DNA of 64,000 bases, from positions 21,966,839 through 22,030,838 of the forward strand of contig NC_044930.1 of assembly GCF_003576645.1 (NCBI RefSeq), in the 5' to 3' direction. This DNA comes from Ipomoea triloba. Its lineage: Eukaryota > Streptophyta > Magnoliopsida > Solanales > Convolvulaceae. The position numbers were made by a program, and so were the translations under genes. Of this stretch, positions 34,446 through 46,670 are shown piece after piece. The notes below the pieces were generated by a model. It was not told where the DNA came from, did not search any database, and worked only from the letters and a program-made list of their open reading frames with translations. Positions within the stretch are counted from its first letter, which is position 1; every line of letters begins with the position of its first letter.

Positions 34446-35383
34446 GTCTTATTCAAATTTTTGTCGAGTGTGAATAGGGTAAACTTCATTCCTGTGTAAT
34501 AGCTCGCAAACTATACATAAAAGGTAAATTACATTCGAATGACTTGTACAGATACATAAGTCATATTCCATCCACTCGCCCACCCGTTTCGGAACAAAAC
34601 ATACTTTCTTTTTTCCTAGCTTGAATGATGAAATAATGGAATTTGGTTGTGAAGTAGCTAGCTAGCTGAGAAAACAGTGTTGTTTGTTGGGTTATGGCTT
34701 GTGAAGTTCACGTGGGAGGAGGATGCATGGGGCAAGACAGCCTAGTCCGTCACCTTCCATAGCTGTTTGTATGTACGCTAATGTTGGACCAAATTCATTA
34801 TATGTTTCAGTACTTGTTCACACGATACATCCCATCCTTACCGGTGAATCGATATCGTTTGTTCGTGTGGTGGAACCCAATCATTCATATATCTTCTTCA
34901 ATTATTTCGGTTCCATCTATCCCCGCTCCATCTCTAATTAATTTGCTTACTTTAATTTACAATGTCAATCTCGAGTAATGTAACTATACTTTAAAATATT
35001 AAGGAGTACGACTTTTGTTTATATTTATCTGCCAATTAACTCAATACAATTTCTAGAATCACAAATAAGCTAAGTGGAAAACTAAGACAAAGAAAATTAC
35101 AAAAATTTTTACTAAACAAAGCGAATTAAGTTCACATGAAAAATAGGCAAAGGCTTGGTTTGGAAACTAATTGAATAAATTAAAGTGTTTAATTAGTAAA
35201 ATTAGCTTGTTGAATTAAATTGATAATAAAAATAATGCTCATCCGCGGATAAGCGTAAAAATATGTAAAAAGATAAATTGAGATATTAGCTAGAATTTTG
35301 ATTACGGAAGGGTAGATGGTGTTATTTTTTCAAATTAATTAATAATGATATCAAAGAAAAAGTAATAAAAGCGAATATGGCTT

Positions 35384-35692
35384 TTTTTTTTTTTTTTTTT
35401 TTTTTAAACATAGGTGATTCCAGATTTCCAGCTTTGCTAGACTAATCCTGAGCCCACAGGACCTCGCCCCTAGAGTACTGCAAAGGTAAATCGCGAGTCG
35501 CGCAATCAACCCATCGGTCAGATTCTAGTCTTCATGTGCGCACTAGGGACCCAATCCAGACCTTCCAGCATCCTTAAGTCTGTTTCCCATACATGCTTAG
35601 CTTCCAGTGGGATTTGAAGTCCCACACTATCGCATCCAATCATGACCTTTAAATCAGGCGATTAATCAACTACGATAAGCCTAGTTGGCACC
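35384..35692 (-). mobile_element. SINE with poly-A (as T run) and 10-bp flanking repeats
   Basis: A T run (35382-35405) at the left marks the 3' tail of a minus-strand element. GATTTGAAGTCCCACAC resembles a reversed box B. Flanks AATATGGCTT and AATATAGCTT differ at one base. Confidence 0.6.
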
Positions 35693-35721
35693 AATATAGC
35701 TTATATTAAAACAGAGTACAA

Positions 35722-36136
35722 TAAATTCTATTTTTGGTCCTAGATTATAGGTATCAATCCACTTTTAATCATTTTTGTTTTTCAAAACATCCCCTTTGAT
35801 CCTAGTATTATTGTAATTGTAGCATGACCATTTTTGGTCTTCCAATCTTCCATCAACGAAATCATTTAAATTCCATAAAATACAAGGGCATTTAGGTCTT
35901 CAATTATGATTTTTTTTTTCAAAAATTAAAAATATAGCGGGTCAACCCATTTTGTATATATAAAAAAAGATCTAAATGTCCTTGTATTTAACGACATTTC
36001 AACGATTTTGTTGACGGAGAACAAAAAATGGTCATGCCACAATAATATCAAGACCAAAGAGGGGTGTTCTGAAAAAGAAGGACTAAAACTGAAATACCAC
36101 TTATAAATCTAGGATAAAAAAAATGGGATTAATTCT
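35722..36136. mobile_element. Mutator-type MITE of the GAGTTAATTCC family, copy 4
   Basis: It has the internal blocks of copies 1-3 (TTTTTGGTCCTAGA, ATGACCATTTTTGGTC and their inverse) with decayed ends. No target duplication was seen. Confidence 0.6.
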
Positions 36137-36419
36137 TTAAAACGCTACTTAGTAGCATTTCAAAATAAACTATTATTTTAAACTTCTCATGTTTAACTAA
36201 ACAAAGCTTATAACTTATTTGTAGGGTAGCTTAAAATATGCTATAAGCACTAAAAAAAGTTGTACTAAATAGAGCCTAAATATCCTTAGGTGTGGATTCG
36301 AACCATTTGTAATCACTATTCAAATGCGTGCATTAAGTAAACCTAAAAAATCACATTGAAAAGGTAAACGACACTAAGATTTTATTTTATTTTAATATAT
36401 AACTCATGTTTATCGGCAT

Positions 36420-36640
36420 CACCACATTATATCTTGAACCCCATGAACCTACTACAGGCCCATGAGTAAGTAAATTGAGTCAATCTAGTTTCAAAACTCA
36501 ACACCATATTATACACTTCTGCTCACAATTCAAGGAGGAGCCCACCCAAGCTCAAACCTCAATGTTTGCGGCAGTAAACGAACCCTATCATCCGCTAGAA
36601 ACAAGTCTTAAGTGGTCTTCTCATCTATTAGACCAATGTC
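36420..36640 (-). mobile_element. SINE-like repeat, copy 2
   Basis: See the entry at 33000 for the shared sequence. 36640-37170 holds no supported gene. Confidence 0.4.
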
Positions 36641-37171
36641 CTAGTGCTTAGGAAATTTTTTGAACTTGTGATGACTTTCCATGTACAAGAATTATGTTCA
36701 ACCCACTTAATACCTATTTTGCAGCAACGAAAGACATTTTTAATTATATGCATGTATTAGTACTGAATTTTTTCCCTAGCGAAGAAACAAAGACAAATAG
36801 AAACTACACTAACTGAGATGCCAATACACTAACAAGGTCAGCTTCGAGAAACTATCAAACCCTATTACGAAGATATTTAGAAAATGGATAAGTATTGAAT
36901 TTGAAAAACGCTTAATGATGATACATAATGCATTATTAATTAATTAGGTATATTGTTTTAAATATGTATCCTTCTGGCAGAAGAAATGTCAATTCCTTTA
37001 GTACACTCATTTGATTCCCTGCTTATCTGGTTGCTAGCCTCTATATATTACTATTTTGCCTCAAAGAGCGAAACTCAATGAGTCATTTCAATATTGTTTG
37101 CTAACCAAATTTGAAACTTTGTTTTCGATTTAGATGAGGGTCCATATATGTTTTTGATTGAGACTTTGTTG

Positions 37172-37326
37172 GCCTAAGTTTTTATAAGAGTACATACTTA
37201 AATTATTCCATCTTATCTAGAAGTTTTCATTTTTCTTTAAAAACCTAAGTTTATATAAGAGTACATACTTAAATTATTCCATCTTATCTAGAAGTTTTCA
37301 TTTTTCTTTAGGGTTTAGGGTTTAGG
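37172..37326. repeat. 75-bp tandem duplication ending in telomere-type repeats
   Basis: A block from CCTAAGTTT through TTTCATTTTTCTTTA is present twice. The second copy runs directly into three units of TTTAGGG (37306-37326), the plant telomere repeat. 37330-37900 contains no supported gene. Confidence 0.75.
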
Positions 37327-37947
37327 GTTTATAATAACTTATTATAATAATAATAAAAATATTTTAGTCAGCTCGGCGAAGACTTCTAAGAGTAGCCTCC
37401 TAACTTCATTTCAGGAAGGCTTTAGAGGTGCTTGGAGCATAGCTCATTAGTGAAAGCATGAGTGTAATTGTGGTTGCCAACAAATATCTGAGTTTGAACT
37501 TTGCAAGGGGTAAATTATGAAAAATAAAAAAGTAATCATATCATTGTGTCACTGAGGCACATCTTGTGATTTATCGCCTCTCACAAGCTCTTCAAGACAG
37601 GGGACGTGAGTTTGAGGTTCAAACTTAGGAAAACTTTAGAGCTAAAATCAATTCAATTAAGGTGACAATTATAACTTTTGGCTTTGATTTTTCTTGCTAA
37701 AATCAATTCAATTTATTTTTTTTTTACATAATTTATATGGTTTAATTTGATTCGTATATTAATATCATCTTCTAATAATGTCCGATGGTACACAAAATTT
37801 TCATTTTCAATGTTTGACATCAAACTCACATCTCTATACACATATATATACAAATTTATGCCCACCATACCACTGTTGATAAGCATGACCCCGTGAAGTA
37901 TTAAGATGGAACGGAGCATCAATGCTCCCACTCGAGGTCCCCATCAT

Positions 37948-38102
<155 letters not shown>

Positions 38103-39022
38103 AAAAATTTACTAATACTACTTACATTATATCCCTTTTGGGTTATAGTGAGGTGCATGGTAGTAGTGAATAGAGTGGGTAAATAGTTGAATAAAGATGG
38201 GTATCTTTTCCTCTTAACTTTTAGCCCCATCCCCCCCCCCCCCCCCCCCCCCACCCCCCCCCACCCCCCCCCCCCCCCCCCCCCCCCCCCCACCCACCAA
38301 TTGTCCCCATTATCATAAGCCTCCATAGCAAGACCACCTCAGCTCAAACAAAAACAAAGAAACTACACTCGTACGAGGTTAACTCACTGATTCAATAGGC
38401 AGCTAGTATTTAGGGAAGCGACAAATGTTTTAAAATATAGTTTTAATATGAGAATTATGTATAAAGTGGAAAAATTCTTTGTGTGCACTGAGAATCTGGG
38501 ATTCAACCTTTGGAGAAAACAAAACAATTACCCTAGTTAGAATGAATGCATTGGATATACAAGAATTCATGAAGTGTATGTACTAGTGTTTGGTTCAAAG
38601 CATTTATCATCTCAAGTCTCTTTCAGCCTCTTGACAAGTGTACTGTCTCGCACTCTACACTATGATCCATGATCCATGCATCCCCCCCTGTACACTCTCA
38701 GTGGGTGGGCTGTATATGTTGTTGATGGTTGCTGTCTAAATTTTAATATGAGTTCCATTGCCATATGCTTCAAGCACACGTGAGGATGTCAGGATTTAAT
38801 ATGGAAAATTGACACATTGCATCTCTATTTTGTTTTAGAGATATATGGGTATAAAAATCAGTACAATTATAACTTCAGGCAAGTAAAAAGTCATGGTAAC
38901 GTGTTAAAATATGCTGGCATTGTATCGCTAAGATCTTGTAGCCTAGTGGCACCCGGTTGCACTCCCATATAGAAGGGGTGGGTTTGAGTCTCAGACTTTT
39001 TGTGCTTCAGTAGGTTAAGAAA

Positions 39023-39384
39023 GTAATATATATATATATATATATATTAAAACAGAAGTAATAGTTTTCCCGCTCATTTTAGTCCAAAAATTTTGAAATC
39101 GGTCAACATAATATTATATAATAATTACTTATCAGAATTTATAGCTTTCCTTATCATTCCTTATTTATGGCTAAAATTGAAAAAATATTCAAAATATGAT
39201 TCCATTTCTTATTCTACACGGAAATTAATTTAAAATATTTTATTCAATTCCATTCCTGTATAGATTCCTTATTTATGTATATGTATTAACAAAATAGTAA
39301 CACAGAAATAATAATTATTAAACAAAATTATAGTTATTATACCATGCAATTCAATTATTGTTCAAAATATTTTAATCTTGTGTA

Positions 39385-39440
<56 letters not shown>

Positions 39441-41229
39441 ATTGTTGCATGTCAAAAGTTCACCCCAAAAAAAATTGTTGCATGTCAATTTGTTTACTTC
39501 ATCTAACTTTTAAAAATAACTACAATATTATTACTATTATATATAAATTTCTTCCTACATAAATGATGTTGATTTTCAAAGTTTAAAAATGTGAAAGGTA
39601 TAATATATCATTATTATGATTTTAGCTCTCTACTAATAACAAATATAAGTATTATTGCATTAATTTAAAAATTTTATAGTACAAATGTTGTGAACAAATT
39701 TTATAAAATACCATAAATTATAAAAATTTACAAATCTAAAATAATAGTTATTTAAATATTATGAGCTCAAAACAAATTAATTTACGCTAATAACATAAGT
39801 GAAGAGATAATAGAACAATAGGTAATAGAACTAAAAGAAAAAGAGATAATAGAACTAAAAGAAATAAACTTTCAATAAATTAGTTAAAAACATATCATAG
39901 ATTTACAAATATTGAACCACAAAGTCATTTGTGGACCTATTATGTAAATAATGATCTAGAGATATTTTGATTGTGCTACATTTAGGGGTTGAAAAATATT
40001 TAGAAACAAAACTAAATGGTTTCTAGACATCTATTACTATTTATGATAACAAACAAAAGCTTAAGGAAAAAACTTATGTGTGACTGTCTCATGGTCTCAA
40101 TCCGTGAGACGGGTTGGATCTTTAACTAACAAGGTCAAAGATCTGACCTATTAATCAAAGATCTGACCCGTCTAACGGATTGAGGCCCATGAGACGGTCT
40201 CACACAAGTGTTACTCAAAGTTTAAAATATCACCAAAGTAGATTTTGATACAAAACTCATATATCAATGTAAAATTTTAAAATAAAAATGGTTTTTCATG
40301 CAAGGAAAAAAATATATAATATTTATCAATATCTATATAATAAAAAAATTATCAATTTCTCTTTTTATCCATTTATGTAGACATATTATATTTATAGTAT
40401 TTTGTACAATATAAAAATATACACACATTTTTTTTTTATAGAATTGTGATTATTGCCATAATTATACACGTTAATTACTACAATGAATATTTATTAAAAA
40501 ATTATTTTAAAATATGTCTAAACTCATATTCTTAATTAAAAATTTAAAAATATTTGAAAATTTGTCTAAATATATAATATAGTTAGGGACTACATTAATC
40601 CATATAAATTTAAAAATTAAATTCTTTTAATTTTTAAATGTAATTTTCTTAATTATAATCAATAAAATATAAATTTATAATTAAAAATAAAATTATAAAA
40701 TATGTCTAGCTTATGCATTATATTAATCATACAAAATAAAAATTATATTTTTCAGTTTATAAATTTAATTATTTTAATTATAATATATCAATATAAATTA
40801 TAAGTACAGAAATTATATTATAGAATTTACATATATACATATTAATAAATATTATTTGTATATACACTGTATTACACAATCACATATACAAAATTTAAAT
40901 TTTACATTTTTGTATTTCTAAGTATAATTTTTTAGTTATTATTCATATTGTTAGAATTATAATATATACGAAATAAGATTAGGAATAATTCAATTTAATA
41001 ATGTAAATTTTTCTCTATAAATTTATATAAATATGTATATGATTAGAGATTATATTAATCATACAAAATTTTAATTTTGTATGCTATGATAATAGATACT
41101 TGACCAAATATATGAAAATTCAACTATATTATTATATTGTACATTTTAATATATTTGTATTTTTAAATTTTATTATTTAAATTCATAATAACAAAATTTT
41201 TTCCGTGCAGCGCACGGGTAAAACACTAG
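39023..41229 (+). mobile_element. Helitron nested in a SINE
   Basis: The 3' end CCGTGCAGCGCACGGGTAAA then ACACTAG (41226-41229) has a CCGTGC/GCACGG hairpin and is followed by T. The 5' end is blurred by an (AT)n run, then ATTAAAACAGAAG, common near plant Helitron 5' ends. It has no coding and contains an (AT)n run at 39391-39437 and a small MITE at 40072-40217. Confidence 0.7.
40072..40217. mobile_element. Short MITE of the GAGACGGTCTCACACAAG family
   Basis: CTTATGTGTGACTGTCTCATGG and CATGAGACGGTCTCACACAAG are inverted ends; AAAGATCTGACC repeats occur inside. It is a shorter relative of 45436-46017. Confidence 0.6.
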
Positions 41230-41576
41230 TTATGAACAGAATCAGTAGTATTCAAAAAAAAAAATGATGGCATTGTATCCGTCTCTAGTTCTAGTTGTTA
41301 ACTTTACATTTAATATATATATAGAAATGAATTATATGAGATTTTTTTTTGAAACACTCATGATTTATTGATTCTTTGCAAGGGTGTATTTTTTTTTTAA
41401 TAAATCCTTAATTATTTTTAGCCTAAAGAATCAATGCTCCTACCACCAAGGTTCGCTCCTTGACCATCCATTTGGAATGATAACATAGATGTCATCACAC
41501 TAAATAGTAGTAGTTGGCAGATCATATTAGAATTTATTTTTAGGAGAAAATTAAAAATAATTGCAGTGGCATTTAG

Positions 41577-41876
41577 AATTAAAGCATGTGTTCCATCTCA
41601 ACTAAACGCCTAAGCTTATAGTTGGGCTGCGGGCGACGCGGAGATCTCAACTAAACGCCTAAGCTTATAGTTGGGCTGCGGGCGACGCTCAACTAAACGC
41701 CTAAGCTTATAGTTGGGCTGCGGGCGACGCGGAGATCTCAACTAAACGCCTAAGCTTATAGTTGGGCTGCGGGCGACGCGGAGATTCGAACCCATGATCT
41801 TTTGCATGACTCTGATACCAAATTAAAGCATGTGCTCCATCTCAACTAAAAGCCTAAGCTTATAGTTGGGCTGCAC
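41577..41876 (-). mobile_element. TRIM-like element with an internal 49-bp tandem array
   Basis: Flanking LTR-like copies start AATTAAAGCATGTG; the right one ends GGGCTGCACA. CTCTGATACCA immediately left of the right copy (41810-41820) is a primer-binding site on the minus strand. Four tandem units (41597-41645, 41646-41687, 41688-41736, 41737-41785) each carry CTCAACTAAACGCCTAAGC and GCGGGCGACG; the second lacks 7 bp. No target duplication was seen. 41880-42210 has no supported gene. Confidence 0.6.
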
Positions 41877-42226
41877 ATATTATATTTATGCTCACACTTA
41901 GGACCACCTTTTAGAGTTTATCGTTTAGCCTTTTAGTTTGATTTAGTAATTTACTTTTTTATTTGGTGTATGTGTTCACTCTTTATTGTTTAAGGTTTAG
42001 TATTTAAAGTTTAGGTTTATTTAGTATTTAAATTTTTGGTTTAGGTTCTAGGATTTATCCAAAAGTGCATTTTATACTGTTAAAAATTGCACTTTATTAG
42101 CGTGAAAAAGTTTGAGATTTTTTAAAGGTTTGGTTTTTAAATTATTTATCACTTTTGAAAAAGTATCGTGGATCTTGAATGCAAAACTTAAAGGTTCCAA
42201 TTAAACATTAATTAATATTCTTATAG

Positions 42227-43397
42227 TTTTTTTTTTTTTTTTGAAAACCAACTAGTAATTTCATTAAAACAAATGTTCAATACAACAAGGAACAGTCAAA
42301 ATCCAAGTAATAGGACCAGTTTGGGAAGAAGCAGACTTCATGAGTCAACTTATTCACTGATCTAGGAATAAAGTTAATAGACACTACTTCAAAGTGTCTT
42401 CTGTAATCTCTGCATTCAGCAATTACATAGCCTGCATAGGATAAATCAACTGTGACCCCGTTTATTGAATTGCAAACTCTTTGGCAATCTGAAAAAAGAA
42501 AAACCTTTGTGAAGCCTCTATCCTTAGCCCAAGATAAAGCTTTCTTTATAGCCATGGCCTCTGCCAAGTGAGCATCCTGTAAACTTCTGATCGGACCATT
42601 TTTAGCACAAAGAAAGACACCATCCTTATCAGTAAAGACCACACCATAGTAAGCATTACCTTCCTCTGGGAACACAGTCGCATCGACAAACACATGCACA
42701 CCACCTTCTGGAATAATAGGCAAAGAAGATACCGTCATTGGCTGATTAGGAATAGCATGCACATCTAACGTAGTATTCTGCCATGCATTAACAAGATATG
42801 CAGCTTCATTTTTAATACGCATAATATCCCAGGCTTTGTTATTCCACACCAACATATGCAGCAACATATAGCAATACACTGCAAAATAAGATGATAATTT
42901 CCACATGTAAGAATTCCAGACAACCATGATGAGAACTCGTCATCTAGTCCAGGTAAAGAGCAGTCCTCAAGATCATACCATAATGGTGTTACCTGTACAC
43001 AATCACACAACAGATGTTTCAAAGATTCTGAGGTTTGTCTACATAGCAGGCAAGTTGTATCAATATCCATACCCCGAAGAGACAAAGCCACCAAAGTAGG
43101 AATAACTAGCTGCAAACACCTCTATAAAAAAATTACGAATGTTTGGGGGAATCTTCAATTTCCAAATCACACGCCATGCAACAGGTTGTGGTATTCCTTG
43201 ATCATGAGCCATAGTTAGTAGCTTGTAACCATTTCTCACGAAATACACACCTCGAATATCACCCCTCCAACACCATTTATCTTCATACTGCATAGAAGGT
43301 GGAATTTTCAGAATAGGATCAATGTCTCGCTGCATGAAAATACCACTTAACACATCATGTGACCTTTAGATGTATCAACTGATGTCTTTGGTTATTC
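42227..43397 (-). mobile_element. 5'-truncated LINE insertion with target-site duplication
   Basis: Perfect 15-bp repeats TTAATATTCTTATAG lie at 42212-42226 and 43398-43412. A T16 run at the left is the poly-A tail of a minus-strand LINE. Only about 1.17 kb of the 3' part is present, as expected of incomplete reverse transcription. Confidence 0.88.
42277..43353 (-). pseudogene. LINE ORF2 C-terminal relic (zf-RVT and RNase H)
   Basis: Three overlapping minus-strand frames together encode the end of a plant L1-type ORF2. The upstream part has WRVIWKLKIPPNIRNF and a cysteine cluster CLLCRQTSESLKHLLCDC (zf-RVT). The downstream part (42277 to about 42830) has an RNase H fold: VFVDATVF, YYGVVFTDKDG, HLAEAMAIKKAL and FSDCQRV, which supply the acidic residues of an RNase H-like site. 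Frameshifts near 43120 and 42930 separate the parts, and the reverse transcriptase is absent because the copy is 5'-truncated. It is inactive. Confidence 0.85.
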
Positions 43398-43439
43398 TTA
43401 ATATTCTTATAGTTATTAGTCAAGATTTGATTATTCTGA

Positions 43440-44088
43440 ATAACTAATAAAAACAAAAACATAAGAAAAGAAAGGAACCCGGACACAAGAAATGATTACG
43501 CAGTTTAAAGTTCTGCGGGGCTACTCAGTGTTTGCCCAATCCACTAGGTGATCACCAATGTTACAACAATTTGAACATACAATGGTCCTAAACCAACACA
43601 GCCTTCATCATCTACACTTGAATTGGTTCGCTGCAAGTCGGGAATTCTTCAATAGTCTTCAATCACGACTCAATATCAAAGACACCATCAATTAATTGCG
43701 TGGGAAGCTCTGATTTATAATCTTGGAGTGTTTGGATTAATGAGTTTCGTCAATTCCATCCTTTATATAGCATAGAAATCCTTAGCAACCTTCACCAAAG
43801 TAGCAGTTGAAAATCCTTAATTAAATGAGAGCCACTTAACCTTTGAATATGAAATAATATGATGCCCACATAAAATAAATATGTGAGACCAAATCTATTT
43901 GACTGTGTTTGACTGCATCCTGTCTGAGACACATTCTGCGGAAACAGTCCATTATCCTTCAGCAAAGCTAAATATTCTGATTGACGGTCCAGAAACTAAA
44001 ACATAAAATAACCCTATATAATCCAAAGTGTATTTTGACAAATAATTAAGCCAATAATAATGGACCGTGTATCATTTGTACACTTACA
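43440..44088 (-). mobile_element. Copia-type LTR remnant
   Basis: On the minus strand a purine tract AATGGGGAGAT is followed by TGTAAGTGTACAAATG, so an LTR starts at 44088. Internal TTTATATAGCATAG near 43760 could be its promoter region. The left edge is unclear and no partner LTR is visible; 44095-44360 resembles 3' untranslated sequence. Confidence 0.45.
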
Positions 44089-44369
44089 ATCTCCCCATTT
44101 GACAATTATTTGACAAAAACACCTCCAAACATTCTTAGGCATTTATAAACCAAATTTTAACCCCACACACACAAAATCAAGTACTACACTCATTCATACT
44201 AATTCTAAAAATATGAACTTCAAAATAAACACGTGCAAAATGAATGTAGAAATTATTGATGAAACTGTATATATTGCAGCATATGTATTCGAACTACCTA
44301 CAAAATTATTGTTGTTACTATCAAGTAAACAAGTTATAAAACTAGAACAAAATGTACTACTCATTACCG

Positions 44370-44770
44370 GTTTAAATAAATAAATTCAACATTCAATTAC
44401 ATATGCATGAACATCTCCTATATAATTTTGCATTGAATATACTTTGAAATACTTATTTAATACTACCTCCGTCCCATTTTGTTTGTCTGGTTCGGTTAAC
44501 GAGGCTTGACTGAAGTTATTTTTTATTCAATTTTTCATAATATTAAGTTTAGTATTAGTATATAAAATTTATATATTTAGAAACTACATTAAAAGTACTA
44601 TTAAACACAAAAAATCAAATTAAAAAATAATTAAAAATTACTAAAGAAAATAAACAATGAAGAAAGAGTTGGTTTGACCAATGAATAGTAAACAGGACAG
44701 GTAAAATGGGACAGAGGGAGTAATAAATATTGGGCATTATCTCATTCGCGCAATGCGCGTGAAAAACTAG
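44370..44770 (+). mobile_element. Helitron 3' portion, copy 1
   Basis: It ends CGCGCAATGCGCGTGAAAAACTAG with a CGCGCA/TGCGCG hairpin, followed by T. Upstream sequence from ATTCAATTACATATGCAT matches 50850-50968. The 5' end was not located. A Stowaway MITE is inserted in it. Confidence 0.65.
44463..44720. mobile_element. Stowaway MITE
   Basis: TIRs CTACCTCCGTCCCATTTT and CTCCCTCTGTCCCATTTT are flanked by TA on both sides. The sister Helitron at 50905-50920 (ACTTATTTAAAAATAAACATTG) shows the site without it. It has no coding. Confidence 0.88.
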
Positions 44771-44779
44771 TAAGACTAT

Positions 44780-45120
44780 AAGAGTTATAGAATGGGTACT
44801 TAATTTTAATATTATACTCTAGCATATTCTTAGTATATGTTTAACAATTATACCAACTCTGATTAGAATGAGATTCGAACCTAAGATCTTTAATTTCTTA
44901 TAGAAATTAATGTGTAAGTTAAAAGTTAACGGAATATTACGTTACTAAAGTTAAAAGTTAACGGAATGTAAAGTTTTTTAAAGGAAGAAAATAATATAAA
45001 AGAGGGTAAAGAAGGAAAATCATAAAAGATTACTAAAATCAAAATAATATGAACCATTCGTTTAAGTAAATAATTACACCAACATTTTGTTTCCCGTTAG
45101 AACCCTAAAATTATTGGTTC
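44780..45120. repeat. Long inverted repeat flanking F-box gene B, left copy
   Basis: GTATATGTTTAACAATTATA, AACTCTGATTAGAATGAGATTC, AGTTAAAAGTTAACGGAATATT and CCCGTTAGAACCCTAA match in reverse complement 48505-50015, where a hairpin element interrupts the copy. The inner half is repeated directly at about 45135-45350 and 46018-46115. Confidence 0.65.
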
Positions 45121-45435
45121 TTATATGAAGAGATTTAATTAGTAAGTTAAAAGTTAACGGAATATTCTGTTACTAAAGTTTATATTAACAGAATATGTGG
45201 TTATTTAAGAGATGAAAATAATATAATAGAGGGTAAAGAAGGAAAATCATTAAAAATTACTAAAATCAAAATAATATGGACCATTCATTTAAGTAATAAT
45301 TACCACCAACATTTTTTTTTCCAGTTAAAACACAAACTTTATTGGCTCTTATTAAAATGGTAGATTATTAAAATTGTAGATGTAGATAATTTTATCGGCT
45401 CTTATTAAAATTGTAGAAAGAAAATAATATAATAG

Positions 45436-46017
45436 GAGTCACACTTGTGTGAGACCGTCTCACGGATCCTTATTCGTGAGACGGGTCGGGTCGGGTCAAA
45501 GCACCATGCAAATGTCATACTTATATGTGCAAATCTCACACTTATATGCTCAAACATAACACTATTCAAAAATACAATTTTTGTTACTTATAAGAGAAAA
45601 AGTATTATCAAAAATACAATTTTTGTTACTTATAAGAGAAAAAGTATTACATTTTTCATAATTTTTGTTACTTATAAGAGAAAAAGTATTACATTTTTCA
45701 TAATAAGTAATGTTGACAAGAGAAAAAGTATTACATTTTTCATAATAAGTAATGTTGACAAGTGCCTCTCACTTATAAGGGCAAATATAATACTTTTGAG
45801 GAAAAATGTAACACTTTAAAATTGAAATATAAAAGTATTGTATTTTCCCTTAAAAGTATTACATTTACCCTAATAAGTAACAAAAATTTTATTCCTGATT
45901 AGTATTACATTTGAGCATATAAGTATGACATTTGTGCATATAAGTGTTACATTTGCACTTTGACCCAACCTGACCCGACCCGTCTCATGGTGAGACGGTC
46001 TCACACAAGTTTTTGCC
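45436..46017. mobile_element. Mutator-type MITE, GAGACCGTCTCAC family, with 9-bp duplication
   Basis: Inverted ends ACTTGTGTGAGACCGTCTCA are flanked by perfect ATATAATAG repeats (45427-45435, 46018-46026). Inside, TTTTTGTTACTTATAAGAGA and AAAGTATTACATTTTTCATAA repeat about four times (45552-45760). The 124-codon ORF at 45445 is a product of this array. Confidence 0.85.
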
Positions 46018-46411
46018 ATATAATAGAGGGTAAAGAAGAAAAATCATTAAAAATTACTAAAATCAAAATAATATGGATCACCGTTAGAACCTTATTAACT
46101 TTATTGGCTCTTATTAAAATTGTAGATTAAATATCTATAAATGTTAAATCATATGTATATATAATACATATATTATTTATGTATGTATACCAATATAGGT
46201 GCTTGCACTAGCTCAGTATTATTATTTTTTTAATTTTTTTTGTGTGTAAATATAACTGTTATGACAAGATATGATAGATTATTTTCCTGCTGTGGATCCC
46301 AATGAAAGTTTCAACATTAAACTTTTATGTGAGGGAGTAAAAGTAAGGAGTATAACTGGGGAGTCCAAGTAATATTTTCCATATATAAACATCATAAGAT
46401 TGATATCTATG

Positions 46412-46420
46412 TATATATAC
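46412..46420 (+). promoter_or_regulatory. TATA box of F-box gene B
   Basis: TATATATAC precedes a GC-rich leader and is conserved with gene A. Confidence 0.5.
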
Positions 46421-46547
46421 ACTGCCGTAGTGCCGTGTTAGGGTTAGAGATCCAAGTCCATCGCCATCGCCGCGTCTCCGCCGTAGCCCACACGAAATCC
46501 GATCGACAATCGCAGCACCGTCGCCCGCTCGCCGCAGGCTAATCGAG

Positions 46548-46647
46548 GTACGTATGTACAGCATGCGGGTGGATCCGCAATGCAAATATTTGTCGTTCGC
46601 TTTTAACTTACAAAACCCTAATTAGCAATTCTTGATCGGATTTGCAG
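46548..46647 (+). other. 5'-UTR intron of F-box gene B
   Basis: Donor AATCGAG|GTACGTATG and acceptor TTTGCAG|AAGATAAAG, 100 bp apart. The start ATG lies 24 bp into the next exon. Confidence 0.7.
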
Positions 46648-46670
46648 AAGATAAAGAAACCTTCAAGAAA

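Larger units (their letters stand above)
38927..41267 (+). mobile_element. SINE interrupted by a Helitron
   Basis: Perfect 12-bp direct repeats TGGCATTGTATC (38915-38926, 41268-41279) enclose a SINE. Its head has GATCTTGTAGCCTAGTGGCA and GGGTTTGAGTCTC, and its tail TATGAACAGAATCAG...A(n) is at 41230-41267. Between the two halves lies a Helitron (39023-41229). Comparison with the SINE at 20935 (GAGAAAGTAGCTATGAACAG) shows the uninterrupted form. Confidence 0.8.

Noticed and set aside
34723..34978. Overlapping ORFs of 65-72 codons
   Set aside because: No domain, codon bias or splice context; within the range expected by chance.
41597..41876. Regular repeats resembling a CRISPR array
   Set aside because: Units are contiguous with no unique spacers, lie between TRIM-like LTRs, and the sequence is a plant nuclear genome.
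45445..45819. 124-codon ORF with repeated FVTYKRKSIT motifs
   Set aside because: It is generated by the internal array of a MITE with a 9-bp target duplication.
46632..46670. Longer F-box start (extra N-terminal residues)
   Set aside because: The frame opens with TTG, not ATG, and contains an intron acceptor; the same holds for gene A at 24028-24081.
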